From Diplonema papillatum (lineage: Eukaryota > Euglenozoa > Diplonemea > Diplonemida > Diplonemidae): 64,000 nt of DNA. The stretch lies in the NCBI GenBank assembly GCA_030068145.1, contig JAPJBO010000469.1, forward strand, positions 110,886 to 174,885, read 5' to 3'. The position numbers were made by a program, and so were the translations under genes. Each line of letters begins with the position of its first letter. The first letter of the stretch is position 1. Under the pieces are notes generated by a model. That model saw only the letters and a program-made list of their open reading frames with translations. It had not been told where the DNA came from and made no database searches. Below are positions 1-11,077 of this stretch, piece by piece.

Positions 1-945
1 GGCCAGTGACGCGTCTTGTTGTTAACTATTCCTCGGAGCCGATGCTGGGTCAAACAACGGCAAAGGAACGGCCATTGGCTCTGTGTACGTGGCGATCGTC
101 GTCATCGGGAGCGGAAACGAAGCGGAAGGCCTGGGGGATCTTCTACTGTCGGGCGGTGGAAGGCTTGGGTACTGGTTTATTGGTCATGTGGCTAATCCGA
201 GATTCCTGTATCTAAGCAGTGATGACGACAGTTCGACTAGTGGCAGCGGCGCAGGCCATCCACGGCGTTTCCGTACGCCCTGTACCTAGCAACCAACGTC
301 CAGGGCAAAGCGATCAGCAAAACACAAATCCGGTTTCAACCGTGGGGCCAGTGACGCGTCTTGTTGTTAACTATTCCTCGGAGCCGATGCTGGGTCAAAC
401 AACGGCAAAGGAACGGCCATTGGCTCTGTGTACGTGGCGATCGTCGTCATCGGGAGCGGAAACGAAGCGGAAGGCCTGGGGGATCTTCTACTGTCGGGCG
501 GTGGAAGGCTTGGGTACTGGTTTATTGGTCATGTGGCTAATCCGAGATTCCTGTATCTAAGCAGTGATGACGACAGTTCGACTAGTGGCAGCGGCGCAGG
601 CCATCCACGGCGTTTCCGTACGCCCTGTACCTAGAAACCAACGTCCAGGGCAAAGCGATCAGCAAAACACAAATCCGGTTTCAACCGTGGGGCCAGTGAC
701 GCGTCTTGTTGTTAACTATTCCTCGGAGCCGATGCTGGGTCAAACAACGGCAAAGGAACGGCCATTGGCTCTGTGTACGTGGCGATCGTCGTCATCGGGA
801 GCGGAAACGAAGCGGAAGGCCTGGGGGATCTTTTACTGTCGGGCGGTGGAAGGCTTGGGTACTGGTTTATTGGTCATGTGGCTAATCCGAGATTCCTGTA
901 TCTAAGCAGTGATGACGACAGTTCGGTTAGTGGCAGCGGCGCAGG
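1..945. repeat. 345-bp tandem repeat, 2.7 copies
   Basis: Units begin at 1, 346 and 691 with the same GGCCAGTGACGCGTC start and are nearly identical (single-base differences, for example near 635 and 832). The third copy diverges after about 945. The array is cut by the left window edge, so total copy number is unknown. Open frames of 68-113 codons recur in each unit, but they only reflect the period being a multiple of three; I see no protein family in them. No RNA-gene or promoter motif is evident. Confidence 0.95.
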
Positions 946-1160
946 CGGCGAAGGTGAAACTGGGACGAAGACGGGGGGCGGCAGTTAGATCCGCCTACTC
1001 TATCCAACGCGCGAAAATGATCATCCTTCGTGTAGCTAGGACCGAAGGAGGGACGCCCGGTGACCGACGATGAAAAACGGAGAATGAACGACAGGCGCTT
1101 CGTCTTGTTTGTGCGTGCCGGTTGACTACGCTTGACAGAGGGCGAGCCGACCTTGTTTTG
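946..1160. other. unique spacer, no gene seen
   Basis: This stretch lies between the 345-bp array and the duplicated EAPP 3' flank. Short frames exist on both strands but none has recognisable content or a partner elsewhere in the window. Confidence 0.5.
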
Positions 1161-1620
1161 GAAGCATGCGCATGTGGGCATGTTTGTTGCGAATTAGGAA
1201 GTTGTCGTTCACCCTAAACGTATGGCCAGCATCCCTTCCATTGGTAGTCCTACTTAGTGTCATGCATTTGAGGGTATCACTACGTCGTAAAACGAAGCAT
1301 GACGTCCGGATGAGTACCACCCCACCGTCGACCGGCACGTGCCGCAAAGCAGCGCGTGCGCGTCACAAGACGGGGACTCCACTTGGGGCTTGTCAGACTG
1401 CAAGCCTTCCTGAGCGGCAGCTTCCTTCTTCACCGGCGGCTGCGGCTGTTCGGACGGGAGGGCCGGCTCTTCCTCCAGCCACCAGCGGAGACCGGCGTTC
1501 TCCTTTTCCAGCTCCGCTTCACGCAACGCGGCGCGGCTGGACCCAACGACGGCATTCTCAGCCGGCGGCGCGTATCCACCGTGTTCCGGGCGCGTCGGTG
1601 CGTCGAAGTCGACGACTCAG
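1161..1620 (-). pseudogene. truncated copy of the EAPP-like gene, 3' half plus flank
   Basis: Bases 1260-1526 (minus) repeat about the last 88 codons of the intact gene at 1856-2728, including the Glu-rich stretch, the C-x-x-C motif (LLCGTC) and the C-terminal DVVIPSNA. The duplicated block also includes downstream flank: the segment starting AAGCATGCGCATGTGGGCAT at 1161 matches 1706. The copy has no 5' half or start codon, so it is a tail-only relic downstream of the intact gene. Confidence 0.85.
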
Positions 1621-1855
1621 TCAGTACACAGGCGCCGAGGGGGCCACCACACAGCGAGAGACAAGAGGGAGAGCCGACCGGGAAAATATCTACTTACTTT
1701 TATGGAAGCATGCACATCTGGGCATGCTTGTTGCGAATTAGGAAGTTGCCCGTTCGCCTTCAACGTAGTAGTGGCCGTGCCATGAGTCACTCATGCCACA
1801 TCAAAGGAGACTGTAACCCATGCAGTGGTAGTCCTATGCCGTGCACCGCATAGTG

Positions 1856-2728
1856 TCATGCATTGGAGGGTATCACCACGTCGTAAAACGAAGCATGGTG
1901 CCCAGATGAGTACCACCCCACCGTCGACCGGCACGTGCCGCAAAGCAGCGCGTGCGCGTCACAAGACGGGGACTCCACTTGGGGCTTGTCAGACTGCAAG
2001 CCTTCCTGAGCGGCAGCTTCCTTCTCCACCGGCGGCTGCGGCTGTTCGGACGGGAGGGCCGGCTCTTCCTCCAGCCACCAGCGGAGACCGGCGTTCTCCT
2101 TTTCCAGCTCCGCTTCACGCAACGCGGCGCGGCTGGACCCAACGACGGCATTCTCAGCGGGCGGCGCGTATCCACCGTGTTCCGGGCGCGTCGGTGCGTC
2201 GAAGTCGACGACGCAGTACACGGGCGCCGAGGGGGCCGCCCACAGCGAGAGGCCGCCCGCCGGGGGTTTTCCCCCGTCCTTCTTATTTTTCTTCTTGTTT
2301 TTCGCCTTCGTCTTCTCTCCCTTCGAGCCAACGGGGTACTGCCACGCTGCGAGAGCGACGAGAGAGAAGCAGCACGGGCAGGCTAGTTGGGCGTCGGGGG
2401 TGGGGTTCGAGGCACCCAGGCTTGCGAAGAGGTCGGAGACGGCTCCTTTTCCTTCGTTCCTCCGGGCTTCGGCCGCGGCGCGCTGCGCGGCTGCGGCTCT
2501 GCCCACCCAGCGCTCGTCCGCGTCGTCCTGGTCGGGGTCGAAGTGCGGGTCCGGCTCCGCGTACTTGAACCGCTTCCGCAGCTTCTCCGCCGCGATCCGC
2601 CGGTCTTCGGCGGCCGCGCCGCGCGGCAGGCGCGCCTGCAGCCCGGTTGAGAGGTCGAACTCGGCGCTGTCCGTGTCACTTTCTTCAGAAGTGTCGTCAT
2701 CAACATCCCTGCCGACTCCAGAAGCCAT
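1856..2728 (-). CDS. EAPP-like protein (E2F-associated phosphoprotein family)
   Basis: A 290-residue open frame starting at the ATG at 2728 (AAGATGGCTTCTGG). The acidic N-terminus (DDDTSEESDTDSAEFDL) is followed by a YAEPDPHFDPDQDDADERWV motif, a CPCCF cysteine pair, a Lys-rich segment and a C-terminal LLCGTC pair followed by SFYDVVIPS. This order matches my knowledge of animal EAPP: an acidic N-terminus, a DPDxDDxDxxWV motif, a CPxC pair and a C-terminal CxxC. The length is also close to the roughly 285 residues of the human protein. In animals EAPP is a nuclear E2F-interacting regulator; its role in protists is unknown. The four cysteines probably bind a metal. Apparently a single exon. Both flanks carry broken duplicates of this gene. 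Family assignment is from motif memory, not a search. Confidence 0.78.
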   Translation of the reverse strand: MASGVGRDVDDDTSEESDTDSAEFDLSTGLQARLPRGAAAEDRRIAAEKLRKRFKYAEPDPHFDPDQDDADERWVGRAAAAQRAAAEARRNEGKGAVSDLFASLGASNPTPDAQLACPCCFSLVALAAWQYPVGSKGEKTKAKNKKKNKKDGGKPPAGGLSLWAAPSAPVYCVVDFDAPTRPEHGGYAPPAENAVVGSSRAALREAELEKENAGLRWWLEEEPALPSEQPQPPVEKEAAAQEGLQSDKPQVESPSCDAHALLCGTCRSTVGWYSSGHHASFYDVVIPSNA

Positions 2729-3018
2729 CTTTCTTAGTGACGAACCCTTCCTCACTCTGGAAGAGAAGCCTGCTCGTGTGGTGAATAGGCATGTTTGATA
2801 TTCTTAGAGTGTAGCTTCACTTGGAGATCCGGAGTTTGAGTGTCCTTGTGCGCGTGTGTGTCTTTGTTGCCTATTGCCGACTATTCGACTGAAGGACTCT
2901 TTTTGACTGGGATATCTTTAGCCACGAAAGCAGCCTTACCTCTGGTGGTTCGGTCGTGTGCAAGTACTGCCGCGGCCGAAGCCCGGCGGATTGCAGCGGA
3001 AGAGCTGATGAAGCCTTT

Positions 3019-3324
3019 TCAAGTACTACAAACCAAACGGACACGCTGGCGCTGCGCAGCTGCCGCTCTGCCCACCCAGCCCTCGTCCGCGTCGTCCTGG
3101 TCGGGGTCGAAGTGCAGGTCCGGCTCCGCGTACTTGAACCGCTTCCGCAGCTTCTCCGCCGCGATCCGCCGGTCTTCGGCGGCCGCGCCGCGCGGCAGGC
3201 GCGCCTGCAGCCCGGTTGAGAGGTCGAACTCGGCGCTGTCCGTGTCACTTTCTTCAGAAGTGTCGTCATCAACATCCCTGCCGACTCCAGAAGCCACCTT
3301 TCTTAGTGACGAACCCTTCCGCAC
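3019..3324 (-). pseudogene. truncated copy of the EAPP-like gene, 5' half
   Basis: Repeats the first part of the intact gene (acidic region through DPDQDDADEGWV) and then runs into unrelated sequence near 3050. The start codon is destroyed: the intact gene has ATG where this copy has GTG (CCACC on the plus strand near 3296). The flank upstream of the gene (GTAGCTTCACTTGGAGATCC at 2812) is repeated at 3381, so the duplication unit covers 5' flank plus 5' half. The copy lies upstream of the intact gene. Confidence 0.85.
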
Positions 3325-3589
3325 TCTGGAAGAGAAGCCTGCTCGTGTGGTGAATAGGCATGTTTGATATTCTTAGAGTGTAGCTTCACTTGGAGATCCG
3401 GAGTTTGAGTGTGCTTGTGCGTGTGTGTGTCTTTGTTGCCTATTGCCGACTATTCGACTGAAGGACTCTTTTTGACTGGGATATCTTTTGCCACGAAAGC
3501 AGCTTTACCTCTGGTGGTTCGGTCGTGTTATAAATATGCAAGTATCCAGCGTGTCCGTTTGGTTTGTATTACTTGAAAAGGCTTCAGCA

Positions 3590-3750
3590 GCTCAATCCGC
3601 CGCGGCGCGCTGCGCAGCTGCCGCTCTGCCCACCCAGCGCTCGTCCGCGTCGTCCTGGTCGGGGTCGAAGTGCAGTTCCGGGTCCACTTCCGCAGCTTCT
3701 CCGCCGCGATCCGCCGGTCTTCGGCGGCCGCGCCGCGCCCTAGCACTTCG
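3590..3750 (-). pseudogene. second, shorter 5'-region fragment of the EAPP-like gene
   Basis: A further degraded piece containing the RGAAAEDRRIAAEKLRK segment and the DPDQDDADERWV motif, with an internal deletion of about ten residues between them. It is another upstream relic of the same gene. Confidence 0.7.
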
Positions 3751-3779
3751 TATGCATTCTCATGTTCACTTGTTCGTTG

Positions 3780-5985
3780 TTGACGACACACAAGTGAAAG
3801 GGAAGAAGTGTGAAAACGGGTTGTGAAACAAGTGTAGTTGGCGAGTCACCTCGATTGTATTTGTTTTCCCTTCTCTGGGATGGCTGGAGAGAGACAGAGA
3901 GTAAGAGAGAGAACACATCATCAAAACAAGTCCAAGGGCGAGGGCACCTGTATGTGTTCTGCTACCGCGCTGACCTTTCCCGAGAGAGATAGAGAGAGAG
4001 GCTCGTGGCGATGGCCACGAGGAGGGGAGAGAAACGTTGTGAAGCATGTTAACTAAATAGTGAAACTCTCATTCGTCTGATGTTTGTGGCCTCCGCTCTT
4101 GTCTGGTTGCCGCGCGCTGAACGATTGGAGAAAAAGGCGAAGCCAGGAAGCTGCTGATCTTGCTGCCGACCACATGAAGTGGCGCGCCAACCGTCCAAGA
4201 GAGTTCTCTGGACGGTTGGTGCAGCAAACCTGTCGTTCAGGTTGCGATCGTAGTTGCAAAATACTCGGAAGTGCCACCTGCACTCATTTCGACAACGGCT
4301 GGGGGGACAACACTGTACCAGTCTGTCAAGACGTCAGGAACACCGCACCCTACCTTGCTGACATAGCTACAGCGACCTTAATGAACTGAGAGGTGCTTTT
4401 GAGGAAGATCAAGTCACGCAGCAAGTGCACCTTATGCCGAGGCAATCCAGCTGTTTACTGATCTCACCTGCTTTTGAGCGCGCATGAGGCATGGGCAACA
4501 GAGGTTAGCAAGTGTAGGAGAGGATGGTGTCCATGCGGACACATCTTCAAGCCCCTCGAGTATTTTTACCAAACATGAAATGGTTGGCAAAAATTAGAAG
4601 CTCGTCGCCGCAAACCGTGGCGTTTTCACTTGCGACCTGAATCCAGCTTTACGTACAATCCGTCAGGCACTGCGTTCAACGAATAACACATTTGAAGTAA
4701 GCTAGGCCCAAGTAAACGCTTAGGGCTGAGGTTGACCATGAGAAAGGTAGGGGACGGGGGGTGGTCGCAGTCAACTGCCTGTGACGGCGTTCTTTTGATT
4801 GGGTGTTCAGAGGCTAGATTTGCTGCTAATCTGCTGATTGGCTCTGCATGCTGCTTTTTTTCTCAGAATTCTTCTTCAGGCTTACCAAACCAGCAAAAAG
4901 AACTTTCGATTGGCTGACGGTTGATGTGTTGTGCGTTTGGTCAGTTGCAGACGATAGGTCAACGGCGAAGGGCGAGAGCGGCCGCAGCAGGTCGTCACTA
5001 ACACACGCAGCAACAGGGATATCCTCTTTATATACAGCATGTTCTACAAGGTGGTGGCGATAAGAGTATCGATGCTTTCAGAAACCCGCTTAAAACTTCT
5101 CAGTTGTATGTCAGCACTGTTTGGGGACTACCACACACGGGTTCCTCTGATCAGAATTGCGTATTCGCACAAAAGACATCGTTTCGTCCGCTGCAGGGTC
5201 GAAAGAGACCTCGACTGCGGTAGTTCCCGTCGGGTACTAGCAGTAGCGTGTACCGGTACAATGTAGTGGTGCACGGTATAGTTTTTACACTGCTGTAGTG
5301 TAACATGGTAGTGCTAGCCCCCTCCTCAGCGGTTCATTTACTTGTGTTGTGCTGATGGCAATGAACGCTTGTCTGTAGTTCTTTATTTTTCGATTGCGCA
5401 AGTTCACTTAAGGATCCGGTGTTTTATAGTTTTTATTGCGAGGGAAGAAGAGAAAAATATTCTCGGATTTTTCCCAAGCGCCATGCATACGAAGCCGCGA
5501 AGTGCCTTTTTTCAGAGGAGGCGACTGGTGCGAAGGCTAGTTACTGGAACGCCATCATGACGAGAATTAACCGATATCACGGACATTGGCCTCCTATATC
5601 GTCAGGTCCGGAAAATCGACGACCGATCCAATCACCACGCGGTCCCTCCAATCAAGGCAAGGATGCAGCACACTCGTCGCCACAGAGGTGGGTAAAAGTT
5701 AAGATCTGTCCACTTTGATGGATCGGAAGACACCTTCCAGTGCTAAAAAGGTTTCCGAAAAAGAGAACCCAGAAGAGATTCCCCACACAGGAACCGGCAT
5801 GCACATTACACTGCACTGCCGCAGTAGACGACCAGAGCGATGACATCCGTCCTCAGTGAGGGCGGGATGCTACTTTCCTCTTCTTTTCGGAAATCGGTTC
5901 TGGCTTAATCCTTCATGCAGCCAGCTCTCATGCAAGATCCACTGCATCGTGCTCAGCCCTGCTTCGAACCTCGTAGCCAGTTTCG
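3780..5985. other. intergenic region between EAPP-like gene and the giant gene's 3' end
   Basis: No supported gene. 3885-4005 is GA-rich and resembles the GA-containing sequence just upstream of the retroelement at 58 kb (GCTACCGCGCTGACCTTTCC at 3960 versus GCTATCGCGCTGACTTTCC near 58015). The rest has scattered frames of 60-100 codons without recognisable content. Polyadenylation signals of the convergent transcription units should lie here, but I cannot assign them. Confidence 0.4.
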
Positions 5986-5989
5986 TGTT

Positions 5990-6226
5990 TCACGAAGTCG
6001 AATCCGATGCTGAAGAAGTGCATGATGTTGAAATTGCGCAAGACGCAGCGTTGGCGTCCTGCTCGCCCCACGCAGAGGCAACACGCACCGCAGCGATAAA
6101 ACGGAAGACCTCGGGTGCGATCATCTCGTCGGCAGCGCACTTCAGAACGCTTCTCACAGCAGCGTCATCGCTCAGCAGGCAGAACCTTGCCAAGCACACA
6201 GAAACAAAGCGTTCCTCAAGACCTTC
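5990..6226 (-). CDS. giant helical-repeat gene, exon 9 of 9 (C-terminus)
   Basis: Acceptor CGCACACAG precedes GAAGGTCTTGAGGAACGC at 6226, phase 0, matching the phase-0 end of exon 8. The exon encodes 78 residues and ends in TGA at 5990. The sequence starts as amphipathic helix (EERFVSVCLARFCLLSDD) and finishes with a Ser/Thr-rich tail (TSCTSSASDSTS), as expected of a disordered C-terminus. The last exon is chosen because the frame closes here and no further exon-like segment is seen at lower coordinates before the EAPP locus. A later unrecognised exon in another frame cannot be excluded. Confidence 0.62.
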   Translation of the reverse strand, partial: EGLEERFVSVCLARFCLLSDDAAVRSVLKCAADEMIAPEVFRFIAAVRVASAWGEQDANAASCAISTSCTSSASDSTS

Positions 6227-6617
6227 CTGTGTGCGGTGTCGTACTTTAAGCAAGGGGAAAACATGTTAGTTCCAAAGTTTAGACGCAGAACACGAAGAAA
6301 ATGACAATCTGATTTGTTCTTCGCATACACCACCGTGTGTTGTTTTTTTTTACTCAACACTTTTGACCTTTTGTGTGGTTGTGTGTCTTCTTGTAGGGGT
6401 AGACCTCACGTCTGTTCAACACGGTTTGGTGCAGCACTTGGGATCTTCTTTGTCTGGCAGATTCGTCGAGCATTTCCTTCCAAGCTGGTGCTCATGTAAA
6501 ACACAGGGAAAGGGGGGGGGGTCAAATGTTAGTAGGGGGTCAAATCTTAGTTGTAGATGCTGTATTAGTTAGGGGGGGAGAAATCTTATAGTTTAAGGTT
6601 TCGGGCAGTACTGCGGG

Positions 6618-6835
6618 GGGATTGCAAGAACGTGCTTGGAATGGGTATGTGCTCAACACTGCACTGGTCCCGTCTGCGCCGTGTTTCGGTCCTTTAAGTC
6701 ACGGACACATAAGGCGGACCATCATCAGCGCGGAACCTGAGTGTCTGCAGACAGGACTGCGGTGTGAGTCTGGTTTGTCAGGCGGCTGTTCGTAGCTCGT
6801 CACAGCCAGGACCACCCGTGCTACTAGAGCTCAGG
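6618..6835 (+). repeat. dispersed repeat R2, copy 1
   Basis: About 190-bp sequence with landmarks GTGCTTGGAATGGGTATG, TGTTTCGGTCCTTTAAG and GAGTGTCTGCAGACAGGAC. The same sequence recurs at 12316-12520 (+), 10610-10800 (-), 19490-19625 (-, partial) and 56650-56850 (-). No coding potential. On the opposite strand it contains TGGCTTAGAGG, which resembles a tRNA-type A box, but I could not find a good B box. Confidence 0.8.
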
Positions 6836-7020
6836 CGAATCCGTCACGGGGAGAAGGCCCCTACAACCGTGTCTGAGCAATCAGATAAAAAACTCAGGGC
6901 ACTCGCCCTGATTGTGACTGCGACTCGCTACGCAGCGCTGACTTGTCTTCTTTTTACGGTGGCAATCTGCAGAAGCAAACTCCGCAGAGCACAGTGTTCG
7001 GGCAGTACTGCGGGATTTTG

Positions 7021-7195
7021 TCATACCGATCCTACGTGCTTCGCAGCGAACGCGGCAATTGCGGTTGTGTCCGCGGGTTTCTTCTGTTTGCAGCTGTCGA
7101 TTGCGGCAGACAGAGAGCCCGACGCCCACAAATCCGCCACTCGCAATGCTCCCACCGTTCGTTGGAACGCACCGTAGTAGGAAGGTAAATTTCCC
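7021..7195 (-). pseudogene. truncated copy of exon 8, 3' half with donor site
   Basis: Encodes a match to the second half of exon 8 (VGALRVADLWASGSLSAAID through AKHVGS) and retains the donor (ATCG|GTATGAC). The 5' half and acceptor are missing. It lies downstream of exon 8 within intron 8. Confidence 0.85.
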
Positions 7196-7534
7196 TTGTA
7201 TCCCACCCTAAACAAATTTGTGTCCTTATCCCCCACTCAAAACAAAACTTGTGCCCATAAATCCCACTTCCAACAAGATTTGAGCCCATATATGGTGTGG
7301 TCGGTATAGCCAGGGGGAACTACGGGGGAACTACGGGGAACTGACCTGGGGGTGTCTTTTTTTTTGTGGTGGATTTCTTCAAACGCCACGCACCGGCGCC
7401 AAACCGGGAGCTTTGGAGTGAGCAAAACGGTTCCTCTTGCTTGGGCTTTCCACAGAAGAGCCAAGCCTTTTGAAAAATGGAGCCTTCGGGGTGTCGGGGG
7501 TGGTGCTTTCGTGACGCCGTGGCATGAAGGATTC

Positions 7535-8065
7535 GTTGGAAAGTAGACTCGAACGCTATCGTAGGACTCGCAGAAGTGAAGGCTCACGCTTGCAGGAACC
7601 TAAGTAAAGCCTCTACTACTCTCTCTCGCTACCGGGCCCCCTTCAACGTTCTCCAGAGGACTGAAGGAAAAGCACAGATGTTACCATTGCGTGCTTGTAC
7701 TGTACTTGAAAATAATCGCGTTATCGTGACGGGTGGCAGAGGCCTGATCGAGATCTGCAGGATATCTTGGACAGCCCAGATAAAATTGGCAGCACGGAAT
7801 CAAGAGTCCGGTGATAGACGAAAGGATGTGCTTGCAGAGTCCAACTTGTGTCTGCATGGAAGGGAAGCTGATAAGAAGTTACTTCTTGATTAACTGCATG
7901 CTCTCACCCGAAGCATGCCATTCAAGGCTAATGTTGTTGTGGGCAGACTGCTCTACGATCTCTGGAACAGAAGGATGCAGAGCCCGAAGAACCCAAGGCT
8001 TTGCCGCTCGCCAGCGAAAGAAGCAAGCAAGCCATAGCCTCTCCTTGCGCGCCATTCCGACACTC
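7535..8065 (+). pseudogene. transposase relic of copy A
   Basis: Two blocks match the 786-residue ORF of the intact element: 7545-7760 (GAACGCTATCGTAGGACT onward) and 7830-8060 (TTGTGTCTGCATG onward, matching 45130-45345). The roughly 1.6 kb between these blocks in the intact gene is missing, and several stops and frameshifts are present. Confidence 0.85.
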
Positions 8066-8755
8066 CAATCCCTCTTGGGTTTGGGCAAGAAGGTGATCCG
8101 CAATAGAAGCCCAGGGCGTTTGCATCAGCTCTACTCTGGGAGAATTTGCGGTGTCGCGGTTATCTCTTCGTACGTGATGTGTCATGCTTTCGCCTCTATA
8201 ACTCGGCTTGATCGTCGCGCTCAGGCGCGCGTTTGGTGCCTCGCTTCTTCTTCGATTGCTCGTCCAGGTTCATCGATTGCTGCACCGGCGCGTTCATACG
8301 CCGCACTTCACTTTCAGGTGCTCGTGGCACACCCACTCACTCCACTTTTCGTGTTCCGTAGCGTTGAACACCGCCCATCTCGCCGCACGCTCCGCCCTTC
8401 CACCTCTTCCATCGTCTCCGTACCACCACGGAAGATTGCCCGGCGCGGAGAAGAATGGAGATGGAGGTGTTGTGCTCAGGAGCAAGGGTATGAGGTGGGC
8501 GCGTTGTTGCCAGGTGACTCTCGTGCGCTGCTCTCTCTCCTCTCTCTCTCCTCTCTCCCTGCAGGCAACTGTAGGGGGGAGGGGAGGGGGGGGGGGGCGT
8601 ATGATTCCCTGAGATGTTCGCTTCGGCTTGAGCACTCGGGATGATGACACAGGAGAGGGATAGGGGGTCCGGGGAGGTAGGGTCCCGCCCGAGAATCAGG
8701 GGAGACAAGCTTTGAGATTTCGTCGCGAGGTGACCCCTCGCCCGCTAAAATGCCC

Positions 8756-9803
8756 TCTTTCAGGCCCTCACCCCCTCTCAGGCCCTCACCCCCTCTCAGG
8801 CCCTCACCCCCTCTCAGGCCCTCACCCCCTCTCAGGCCCTCACCCCCTCTCAGGCCCTCACCCCCTCTCAGGCCCTCACCCCCTCTCAGGCCCTCACCCC
8901 CTCTCAGGCCCTCACCCCCTCTCAGGCCCTCACCCCCTCTCAGGCCCTCACCCCCTCTCAGGCCCTCACCCCCTCTCAGGCCCTCACCCCCTCTCAGGCC
9001 CTCACCCCCTCTCAGGCCCTCACCCCCTCTCAGGCCCTCACCCCCTCTCAGGCCCTCACCCCCTCTCAGGCCCTCACCCCCTCTCAGGCCCTCACCCCCT
9101 CTCAGGCCCTCACCCCCTCTCAGGCCCTCACCCCCTCTCAGGCCCTCACCCCCTCTCAGGCCCTCACCCCCTCTCAGGCCCTCACCCCCTCTCAGGCCCT
9201 CACCCCCTCTCAGGCCCTCACCCCCTCTCAGGCCCTCACCCCCTCTCAGGCCCTCACCCCCTCTCAGGCCCTCACCCCCTCTCAGGCCCTCACCCCCTCT
9301 CAGGCCCTCACCCCCTCTCAGGCCCTCACCCCCTCTCAGGCCCTCACCCCCTCTCAGGCCCTCACCCCCTCTCAGGCCCTCACCCCCTCTCAGGCCCTCA
9401 CCCCCTCTCAGGTTCACCCCCTCTCAGGCCCTCACCCCCTCTCAGGCCCTCACCCCCTCTCAGGCCCTCACCCCCTCTCAGGCCCTCACCCCCTCTCAGG
9501 CCCTCACCCCCTCTCAGGCCCTCACCCCCTCTCAGGCCCTCACCCCCTCTCAGGCCCTCACCCCCTCTCAGGCCCTCACCCCCTCTCAGGCCCTCACCCC
9601 CTCTCAGGCCCTCACCCCCTCTCAGGCCCTCACCCCCTCTCAGGCCCTCACCCCCTCTCAGGCCCTCACCCCCTCTCAGGCCCTCACCCCCTCTCAGGCC
9701 CTCACCCCCTCTCAGGCCCTCACCCCCTCTCAGGCCCTCACCCCCTCTCAGGCCCTCACCCCCTCTCAGGCCCTCACCCCCTCTCAGGCCCTCACCCCCT
9801 CGC
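8756..9803. repeat. 18-bp minisatellite, about 58 copies
   Basis: Almost perfect head-to-tail CAGGCCCTCACCCCCTCT. One variant unit near 9408-9423 (CAGGTTCACCCCCTCT, 16 bp) shifts the phase of the array. Because 18 is divisible by three, all frames stay open and give artificial repeats (LSGPHP, RPSPPL, LRGGEG). The strand is strongly C-rich. It sits inside transposon copy A and shares no sequence with other arrays here. Confidence 0.97.
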
Positions 9804-10106
9804 CATTTTTTTTTGCGTCAAAGTTCCTGTTCTGGCCCTCGGCTCCCTTTGAAAAAAGGTTGGCCTCACGACACTGCCCGGAAGATCCACTTTGGTGCAC
9901 ACTTCAAAGTCAATGGCGAGCTCCGCCATCGAGACGTCACCCGCCACCGACCAGCACATCCCATCCAGCCAATACTGCAGCGCCCCCCGGAACCATTTCT
10001 CTCCTCCGACCGCCGCGAAGGTCTCCGGTCCCGCGGTCGCTTCGAAACCCGGCCGGCGCGGGGCCTCTGATAGAACATTTCCTGCTCTCCGCAGCTGATC
10101 TGCCAC
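9792..10106 (-). pseudogene. LINE-like ORF fragment (C-terminal region)
   Basis: A minus-strand frame with WFRGALQYWLDGM and SMAELAIDFEVCTKVDLPG. The same S-x-x-ELA-x-DFE-x-x-T motif recurs in the 118-bp repeats at 13892 and 18442. In my judgement it derives from the C-terminal part of a LINE-type polyprotein; the family is inferred, not shown. It has no RT domain. Confidence 0.45.
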
Positions 10107-10609
10107 TACCTGTCAAACCGTGACTCCCAGTCTGTCCTTTCTTCTCATCCTATTCCTTCCTCTTCGGGGCACGCATAGCACATGGCCGCTCTGCGCAAGT
10201 TGGGGCCGTAATACTGCACCTTTGTAGCTCTTCCGAGGGCCGACTGCAGAAAGTGGTCGCCACAAAGGAATTACCCCCCGTCACCGATTTTGGCCTGGAC
10301 CAGGTCTCCTGGGGTCTTTGATCTTGATATGCTCGAATTACCCGAAATTGTCCGTATTTTGTGACGAAAAAGTGCAAAGTAGCTTAGAAACGCTCTCCAG
10401 GACCCAAGGCTGCATCCCTGAAGCACTCGGCAAAAAAGAAAAGAACCAAAAAAAGAAAGACACCCCCCCCATGTTGAACTACGGGGGAACTACGGGGAAC
10501 TGGCCCACCGACCACACGATCTTCCTAGTCATAAATCTTACTAGTCATGTGACTACGGTTAGTACTGCAGTAGTCATTCTTATGTGAATGAGTCCACTTT
10601 TTTTACAGC

Positions 10610-10800
10610 TGCCTGACTGTGACAGGCTGACAAACCAGACTCACACTGCTGTCCTGTCTGCAGACACTCAGGTTCCGCGCTGATGATGGTCCGCCTTGTG
10701 TGGACCGAAACACGCGCGCAGACGGGACCAGTGCGGTGTTGAGCACATACCCATTCCAAGCACGTTCTTGCAATCCCCCCCCTCCCCCTACGCGCTCCCT
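10610..10800 (-). repeat. dispersed repeat R2, copy 2
   Basis: Reverse-oriented copy of the element at 6618 (AACCAGACTCACAC through CCATTCCAAGCACGTTCTTG), located next to transposon copy A. Confidence 0.8.
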
Positions 10801-11077
10801 CTTCCCCTCCCGACGCGGTTCTCATGTAGGCGCCTTGCCTCCCTTCTGAGGTCCCGTTCTCCTGCCATTATATCTCAATCTGGGATAAAAGGGCACAAGA
10901 TTTGTTTGAAGTGGGATAAAAAGTCTTTTGAGGGAATTGAACCGACCACCCGCGGGTCGAAGGCGCTCATGTGAAACACAGAGAACAGAGAAATAGCGAG
11001 TGCATTTGCCGACGAATGGGGGGCCAAATCTTAGTTGTTGATGCTGTATTAGATAGCGGGGGAGAACTTTGTCATAC

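Larger units (their letters stand above)
7294..10518 (+). mobile_element. degenerate DNA transposon, copy A
   Basis: The left end (GGTGTGGTCGGT at 7294) and right end (ACCGACCACAC to 10517) form inverted repeats, followed inward by GGGGTGTC plus a T-run at the left and an A-run plus GACACCCC at the right. Between them each end carries a 28-bp block (7319-7346 and 10478-10505) in DIRECT orientation. The same terminal design is seen in the complete element at 41143-45797. The interior is a decayed, internally deleted transposase gene interrupted by an 18-bp minisatellite and a LINE-derived fragment. No convincing target-site duplication. Confidence 0.75.

Noticed and set aside
8756-9803. CRISPR-like array
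   Set aside because: The repeats are head-to-tail without spacers and the genome is eukaryotic; the 345-bp, 43-bp and exon-copy arrays likewise lack spacer structure.
8712-10123. Long open frames (over 450 codons) of LSGPHP / RPSPPL repeats, and LRGGEG on the other strand
   Set aside because: They are a consequence of an 18-bp minisatellite whose period is a multiple of three; all frames are open and no other coding sign exists.
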